A stretch of DNA of 64,000 nucleotides from NCBI RefSeq assembly GCF_910596095.1, contig NC_056535.1, positions 20,166,505 through 20,230,504 on the forward strand, given 5' to 3'. The position numbers were made by a program, and so were the translations under genes. The stretch is from Thunnus maccoyii (lineage: Eukaryota > Chordata > Actinopteri > Scombriformes > Scombridae). The notes beneath the pieces are model-generated. The model ran no database searches, had not been told where the DNA came from, and saw only the letters and a program-made list of their open reading frames with translations. Below are positions 57,537-64,000 of this stretch, one piece after another (positions within the stretch are counted from its first letter, which is position 1; each line of letters starts with the position of its first letter).

Positions 57537-59994
57537 GGCAGAAAGGGGGATGGGGGGAGGGGGGCGAGGTGGTAGCCATATTTAAAGATTCACACCAGTG
57601 TCAGCAAGTGTCATTTGGTAATTTTATGTCTTTTGAATTCCTCTGCGCTCTCCTTAAATGCTCACCTTGCATTCCATTCTACTTGTAATTATTTAGACCG
57701 CCAAGACACAACATTTTTTCGAATAGCTGAGCAAACTCTTATCTGTGATTTGCACAGACTTTGATTTTCTCCTAATCGCTGGTGACTTCAACATCCACAT
57801 TGATAACCCAAAGGATAATTACGCTAATAAACTTACTACTTTTGGCCTATGTCAGTATGTGAAGGAGCCCACCCACTCTCAAGGACATACTCTGGACTTG
57901 ATCATCACTAAGGGTCTCCATATTTCAACACTGGTCAAGGACTTGACTCTATTGGATCATTTCTGTTTATTTTTCGACTTGTTTATTACATCCAATCCAC
58001 AAATCTGACAACAACCTGCGGTTGTAAAAAAAAAAAGGTAAAACCAAACTACATATACATTATAATATTTACAAAGACATGGTCCACTCTTACAACAATA
58101 CAATTTGCAAAGCAAGACAAACCTTTTTCTCCAGTATCATAAACAAAAATAAAAATAATGCTTGCACTTTATTTGCAACGGTAGAGAGACTGACAAATCC
58201 TACCCTGCAAATAGCTCCTGAATGTCCCTCAGCTGATAAGTGTGATGAATTTGCTTCCTTTTTTAACAATAAAATTGACAGTATCAGACTCGACATCAGC
58301 TCTTAGCTGAACCAAACCTTCATCTTCCCAACTACACCTTTAAGGAAACCAGTCCTGATATTAGAGTTCAGCCCCATCAACAGAGATTAGAAACAGTGCA
58401 GCACCTAAATTCATCCACTTGTTCTCTTGACAGTTTTCCCACTAACTTTTTAAAAAATGTTTTTAACTCCATAGAAACTGATAACCTTAACATAGTGAAT
58501 GCATCAATTCTGTCTGGCATCTTTCCCTCATCCTTGAAAACTGCAGTTGTCAAGCCCTTATTTTAAAAAAAGGCATCCTAGATACTTCTACCCTTAGGAA
58601 CTTCTGACCCATCTCAAACTTACCCTTTTACGCAAAATTATAGAGAAAGCAGTTGTTAATCAGCCAACACACTGCTCAATTTTAAATGACTATTTTGATC
58701 AATTTCAATCAGGCGTTTGTGCCAATCACCACACAGGGACGGCTCTTATAAAGGACTTTAATGATATTCATTTTAATAGTGATTCAGGCAAGACATCAGT
58801 TTTAGTTCTCTTAGACCTTAGTTCAGCCTTTGATACCATCGATCACAGAATACTTTTACATAGACTAGGAAACTGGGTTGTTTTTTCTGGAACAATCTTA
58901 AAATGAATGAAAACATACTTGGAGGGCAGGGATTATTTTGTCACTATTAGGAACCATAATTCAAAATGCACGCCCTTGCCCTGCGGGGTACCTCAAGGGT
59001 CAATTCTTGGCCTGCTTCTGTTTAACCTATACATGCTCCCACTTGGCCACATCCTTCAGAACAATAACCTTGTCTACTATAGTTATGCTGATGACACTCA
59101 GATTTACTTAGCTCTCTCATCACATGACTACAGTCCTATAGAGTCATTATGCAAATGCATCGTGCAAATAAATAACTAGATGTCTCAAAACGTCTTGCAA
59201 TTAAACAAAGAAAAAACAGGTAATTTTATTTGGCAGCAAAGATTAGAGGCGCAGGGTTGCTGCTCACTAGGCAGTAAGGCACTAAAATCAAAAGAGCAGA
59301 TTACGAACCTTTGTGTTTTAATTGGCTCCGACCTGAGTTTTAATAGTCATGTAAAAGCAATAACAAAATAAGCATTTTATCAACTTAAAAACAAAGCCAA
59401 AGTCAGGGACCTTATGTCAAAACAAGATTTGGAAACACTGATTCATGCTCATACTGCAATGGACTTCAGGCAGGACTTCCTAAAAAGACCATCAGGCAAC
59501 TGCAACTTGTTCAAAATTCAGCCGCAAGAGCCCTGACAAAAACCAAAAGACAGCCCAAATCATCAGCAGTTCTTAAATCTCTACACTGGTTGCCAGTAAG
59601 CCACAGAACTGATTTTTTAAATTCTTATTACTTCTTTATAAATCTCTACAGGGAGTAGGCCCTGAATACATGACTGATATACTTTAGCAATATAACCCTG
59701 CAAGACCTCTTAGATCATAAGGGAGTGGACTGTTAGTGGTGCTCATGGTAAAATCTAAACAAATCCAAACAATTCAGTCATTATGCAACACAGTGCTGGA
59801 ACCAACTGCCTGATGGTCTCAGGAACACCCAAACCCTCAAAGCTCTTAAATCCAGACTGAAAACCATATTATTCTCAAGCACTTTTAACTAAATATTTTT
59901 AAAACTCAAGGTCTTATTATTATTGTAGTTATTTTGTATTATTTTTAATCTTTTTATTTATCTATTATTCTTTGACTCTTTTATTGTATGTCTT

Positions 59995-60029
<35 letters not shown>

Positions 60030-60114
60030 CTTTTATTTTGCTTTGAATTGTGTTGCTTTAACTTCTCTGTAGAGCACCTTGAGTCTACCTCTGCGTATGA
60101 AATGCCTTGCCTGT
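57537..60114 (+). mobile_element. 5'-truncated L2/CR1-type LINE, inactive
   Basis: About 2.58 kb. It starts inside the apurinic endonuclease domain (FKDSHQCQQVSFGNF near 57,575, GDFNIHIDN near 57,782, GHTLDLIIT near 57,888, LLDHFCLFFD near 57,950) and runs through reverse transcriptase (LDLSSAFDTIDHRILLHRL near 58,812, GVPQGSILG near 58,987, YADD at 59,084-59,095) to a 3' tail with TATGAAATGCCTTGCCTG. Many stops and frameshifts break the frame, and a TA run lies at 60,000-60,026. It interrupts block C at the place matching 48,446 in block A, between 'gattgct' and 'aacagcc'. No clear target duplication is visible. Confidence 0.93.
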
Positions 60115-61055
60115 CAACGACTCAAAGCTCTGACCTTGGTGTCTTTTGCCTTTCCTCTAGTTAACTGTCCCACAACACCACCTGCTGGTCATGAACCAAA
60201 GAACAAATATCTATAATAAAAGTTTCAGTGTTGGAAGAAGTACTCTTAAGTAAAAGTATGGAATCCCACTATTCAAGTTAAAGTCCTACATTCAACATTT
60301 TGCCTAAATAAAAGTACAAAAGTATTTCATTACCAAATGAAGTGGTGTTTATTTGAAATATAAAATCCTAACATATTGTTGTTTTAAGTAAATCTTCCCA
60401 TTCTCCCTCACTGAAAGAAACAGATGATCTATGAATATGCAAAACAATTTTATTTCAAAAGTTTAACTACTGGATGACTTGATGTCTCCTTCTTCACTGT
60501 GAAGTCCATTCTCAGTGTTTGTGCACTGGAGGCTTCAAGTTTCCATACTTACCACACATATAAGTTGCATTTTGAACCGTGATTGTTATCCAAACTGGTT
60601 GTGATGTCACAAATTCATGCTCATCCAAAGACGAATTAAACTCAGTTTTAAGGTGAGCTGAATGTGAAAACAGCCTTCTAGTTTCAAAGTGAAGCTCAAA
60701 CATCCAAGTGAAGTTACAATAAGTAAAACTTTATTTTCATTGAAAGTTTCAGACTGATTTCTGGAACTCAAATAGTAACAAGATTTGACACATTTTTTTT
60801 CATTGAATAATTCATTCTTCATTTATTATAGTACATGCTATGAAAAGTAGAAATTAGTCTACAAGCTTTGTAAATTAGTGATTTGTTTTAAAAGAAAAGG
60901 TCAACAAACAACATTGATTCATATGAATTAGAAAAAAACATAGAAGTATTCGATAAGAAAACGCATTGGTCAAAGATTTGGAAATTTGCATTAACAGCAG
61001 ACCACATGCCACAGAACGAGCCCCAGTCTACTTCTGGAGTGGTTCATTCTTTAAT

Positions 61056-61090
61056 CAATCAATCAATTAATCAATCAATCAATCAATCAA
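61056..61090. repeat. (AATC)n microsatellite in the 3' flank of copy C
   Basis: Interrupted AATC/TCAA run at the place equivalent to 53,781-53,822. Confidence 0.85.
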
Positions 61091-61194
61091 GTTTATAAAG
61101 TACAATCACAGCGAACACTTACACTTACAAATACTTGAATGCTATTTATTGGACTAATACTGTCATTAGATTTTTTCCTGTGAGAAAAAATCTT

Positions 61195-61521
61195 TTATCC
61201 CTTTTTCGGCTTGGAACAGCTCTCCCCACCCCACCCGGAGTAACACTTGCACTGAAACTGAGACTTCATGTGTGTTAAGTCATTTGTCCTCATCTGCCCG
61301 AGCACCCTGTAGTGTGGTCCCCCTACTGGTTTCTTCTCAGTCACTACCTTCCACACATCAGGGTCGAGGTGGAGGGAGGTCCTTGATGTTGGGTTCCTCC
61401 TCTCGCATCTTCCCTTTGAGGAACATAAAGCCTGACTGCAAAGAGCAGCTGCTGATGTTACATTAACCAGGTAGGGACCCAGAGTCTGGTCGATGTAAGA
61501 CTTGACAACTTCACAAGTAGC
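61195..61521 (-). CDS. Hyaluronidase last exon, copy C (rest of gene outside window)
   Basis: Acceptor TTTTCTCAG at the right, 108 open codons, TAA at 61,197-61,195. It has all EGF cysteines in normal positions (GWGGESC) and ends after SKPKKG like copy B. Differences from A are mostly conservative (ATCEVVKSY start, NDLTHMKS for NDVTRMKS). Its intron 2 continues to at least 63,830 with no exon 2 before the edge, so exons 2 and 1 would have to lie further right. It may be part of a functional second gene or an orphan like copy B. Confidence 0.75.
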   Translation of the reverse strand, partial: ATCEVVKSYIDQTLGPYLVNVTSAAALCSQALCSSKGRCERRNPTSRTSLHLDPDVWKVVTEKKPVGGPHYRVLGQMRTNDLTHMKSQFQCKCYSGWGGESCSKPKKG

Positions 61522-61607
61522 CTGAGAAAAGAAAAGAAACAGGGGACAGTAAACAGGTGATGCTCCAAAGCATTAGTGGACTCGAGGGACAAAAATATAC
61601 CATGAAA

Positions 61608-61700
61608 GTGCCCTCTAAGGTGCCAGCACAGTACAGCAAACATGATAAAATGTCCTCTAAGGTGCCAGCACAGTACAGCAAACATGATAAAATGCCATCT
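61608..61700. repeat. Two 42-bp minisatellite units in block C
   Basis: Two tandem GTGCCAGCACAGTACAGCAA units at the same distance from exon 3 as in block B. Confidence 0.8.
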
Positions 61701-62443
61701 AATGTGCCCGCACAAAGGAGAAAACATACATGTTATGTAATCGCTGTCTCAGTTATGGGTAAATCAGGATGAAGGGCCCTAGAGCACCTCTATATGTGAC
61801 AATCTGGACTGAAGTGCCCTCATGGGTACCCTTTTAGTAGATGAAAATGTGATAGTGCCCTGTAAAGTACCCCCCAAGATGTAATACAGCGCCCTATGAG
61901 TTGCCGTTGTAACGGGATGAGCTGACAGTTCTGTGCAGGTGCCCTTCAAGTGAACAGGAAAAATTTGGGAAAGGTGCCATTTAGGGTTCCTCTAAGACTA
62001 ACATACAGAAGTGCAGAATTGGGTTCCCTTTCAATAACAGAAAAACATGGTGAAGTGCCCTCTAGGGTGTACTACTCACTAGTTTGCTCAGTCACACCCC
62101 CTTTAGATTGTTCTATTTTCTTTGGATCAGCGCAGCTGTAACCTTGATACTATGACATTTTGTGAGGTAGGTCACCTACCAAGATTTTTTTGCAATTAAA
62201 ACAAGTCTACGGGTTAAATATTATTAACGATACATTACTAATATATGTAGCCTGTATTTTCTAAATTGGTTTTATGTTTAGGACTGTCTAAAGCTGTATA
62301 ACATGCTAAACAATGTGCTAGATGGACAGTAGCTAGCTAGCTAGATATGTACTTAGTCATCTCTATACTAAATATTTGGAACAAACTGGGAATCAACCTT
62401 GTGATGTAGTAAACCCTTAAAAGTAAATCAGAGCATTCTTTTC

Positions 62444-63283
62444 TCAAAATGCATTTACAATCTTTTAGCTTGGATTTACTTGCTTTTGTAGAGAGGTAGA
62501 TTAGCATTTGGGTTACCCTATGATTACAGAATGCCAAGAAGAGAAAGAAAATTGAAGACTATACAAAGGGATCTGCAAAATGCAGCTAGAGGCAGCAAGG
62601 GGGGAGATGAGAGAGATAAGGGTAAGTTTGCATTAGCCATTAGCAATTAGATGGGATGCCCAGTAGAACTTAAACCTGTGCCTAGGCATGTTGAAAGGAC
62701 AAAACTCCTCAAAGTATATACTACATTGCCAGTGACAACTGCATCAGTTGACCGATCATTCTCCAAACTGAAGCTGATCAAGACCCAGCTTAGAAACAGA
62801 TGTGGAGAAGGAAAGCTCTCAGATCTTCTGCTGTTGTCCATTGGGAGGGACATCCCAACTGACCATAACAAGGTCATTAACATTTATAATCTCATGGCCA
62901 AAAGAATTCTCCTTTGATTTCACCAGTCTTGCTTCTTGCTTCCCCAACACTTCCTGCTTCCCTAACAAGACTGCTAAAAACAGCTAATTCTCAAAATGTT
63001 CATAGTTCCATGTTTTTACTACAGATGTGTTTAAGAGATACACATTTAAAACGTTACCCATTCCCTGTATTTTATTACAGAGATGTTTGCAAAATAAATG
63101 TTTAAAAAGTAAATCCTTTTTAATACAGAGGTGTTGTTTTCCTTATATTCAGTCTTAGTTGGGGATGTAGCCTTTTTACCAAACAAGGATCATTGTTCTC
63201 TGCTGATGGCGGCCCATTGAATGTATCAGATGTCCTTTATATTTTTTTGTCCCTTTCCCTCAGACAGTCAGAGTCCGCCACTG
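62444..63283 (+). mobile_element. Internally deleted hAT transposon remnant
   Basis: 62,651-62,917 encodes the hAT C-terminal dimerisation region: LPVTTASVDRSFSKLKLIKT, then LRNRCGEGKLSDLLLLSIGR. About 62,527-62,590 reads in another frame as a basic N-terminus (KKRKKIEDYTKGS) of the kind that starts these transposases, so the central part including the catalytic residues is deleted. The right end reverse-complemented begins CAGTGGCGGACTCTGAC, a hAT-type terminus. The matching left terminus is missing, so the left boundary is approximate. It lies within intron 2 of block C only. Confidence 0.85.
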
Positions 63284-63830
63284 CTCCAAAATGTAATATT
63301 GGTGATACCATTATATAAAAAGAGCAGTTTCTCAACAGGTGGGATATCATGTGACTTACTTCACAGCATGTGAAAAAAGTGCACTGAGTCTAATTAAACA
63401 TTTTTTTCTGGTCTAAGCAGTTTATCAGACATCAGAGGAGCCATCTGCAGAAAATCCATTTCGATTATTTGAAGGTGCATCACAAGAAGGAATATGATGA
63501 GTATGAGGATGTAGAAAACATTCAAATTAAGGGAAGTACTAGAAATATCCCTCCCACATTTAACTCCCTTGACATTTGCGTGGTATGAACTAAAGAAACA
63601 GGAAGTAATGGTAATGGTTTTGAAATATTTTTAAAAAAAAAAGTTTCTCTGAGGAAGGGCGTAATTCTGAGAATGCACTCAGCGAGATTCAGACCACACG
63701 TTGCACAATTCTTCTCCAAATGTTTTTGGCTATCTTGCCTTCATCTAATCAGTGTCTGTGACATGTGACTGATATATCACTATAGATAGTAAGTACACAG
63801 AACAAGATTATCATCCGCTTTTTGAGTAAC

Positions 63831-64000
63831 CTGACGCACCAGATGGTTTGTTACACGGAACCATCTGAGAAGTCGTCCTTGGAAACTGTTTGGAAAAGGG
63901 TAGGCACTTTCAAAAAAATACTTGGCAGGTGATTGGATGAATCATTTGTCTATCACTGTCTTACCTTGTGAATCCAGCCGCCTCACAAGGTAGCTTTTTG
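63831..64000. repeat. Repeat-like sequence at the right edge
   Basis: Homology to block A stops and a sequence with a short inverted motif (CCTTGTGA / TCACAAGG at 63,963-63,993) begins. It resembles a dispersed fish repeat and runs off the window. Confidence 0.35.

Larger units (their letters stand above)
57405..63830 (-). repeat. Duplicated hyaluronidase block C
   Basis: The order matches block A: 3' flank (57,405-57,536 and 60,115-61,194), exon 3 (61,195-61,521), intron 2 (61,522-62,440, 63,308-63,830). It has two insertions that A lacks: a LINE at 57,537-60,114 and a hAT fragment at about 62,444-63,283. Homology to A fades near 63,830, where another repeat-like sequence starts. Confidence 0.85.

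Noticed and set aside
57239-57688. 149-codon plus-strand frame
   Set aside because: A chance fusion of antisense exon D, duplicated flank and the start of the LINE endonuclease region.
1-64000. tRNA, rRNA, CRISPR arrays or bacterial operons
   Set aside because: No cloverleaf with A/B boxes, no rRNA sequence and no spaced direct-repeat array was seen. The DNA is vertebrate.

Overview
This is eukaryotic, vertebrate DNA, almost certainly from a teleost fish and probably a percomorph. The signs are intron-bearing genes with GT/AG splice sites, abundant CA/GT microsatellites, many short inverted-repeat transposons, an L2/CR1-type LINE, a hAT remnant, and fish-style low-copy repeats that recur within the window. 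There is no bacterial gene structure (no operons, no Shine-Dalgarno sites). Nearly all ATG-started reading frames here are chance openings in non-coding DNA.

Positions 1 to about 48,300 contain no gene that I can support. This stretch is intergenic DNA or one very large intron. It holds microsatellites, several TIR-bearing transposon relics (11,978-12,595 and 15,872-16,399, the same family; 21,123-21,499 with a TTA target duplication; 39,325-40,144), long foldback/palindromic elements (37,798-38,163; 43,691-44,412), a four-member repeat family (called R1 here), nested repeats (24,620-27,000), and some unusually 'structured' single-copy stretches that look like conserved regulatory elements but cannot be confirmed from one sequence.

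Positions 48,300-64,000 are a tandemly rearranged hyaluronidase (GH56) locus on the minus strand. One gene is complete and intact. It has a non-coding first exon ending at 53,230 and coding exons 52,872-51,965, 51,865-51,776 and 49,956-49,606, giving 448 aa with signal peptide, the D-x-E catalytic pair, all ten structural cysteines and an EGF-like C-terminus. The intron between coding exons 1 and 2 has a GC donor. To its right lie three further last-exon copies. Copy B (53,929-54,255) is open but has lost exons 1 and 2 through a deletion fusing intron 2 to promoter-flank sequence at about 56,061. Exon D (57,179-57,406) is the truncated C-terminus of a different, GPI-anchored-type hyaluronidase. 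Copy C (61,195-61,521) is open, and its partner exons, if they exist, lie beyond the right edge.

The copies are embedded in duplicated blocks (about 48,318-51,420; 53,668-56,061; 57,405-63,830). The blocks were modified separately afterwards: an R1 element only in B, an L2-like LINE and a hAT fragment only in C, and a 42-bp minisatellite expanded to six units right next to the promoter of the intact gene. The block structure records several rounds of duplication, deletion and insertion in a hyaluronidase family known to act in extracellular-matrix turnover and, for some members, in fertilisation.
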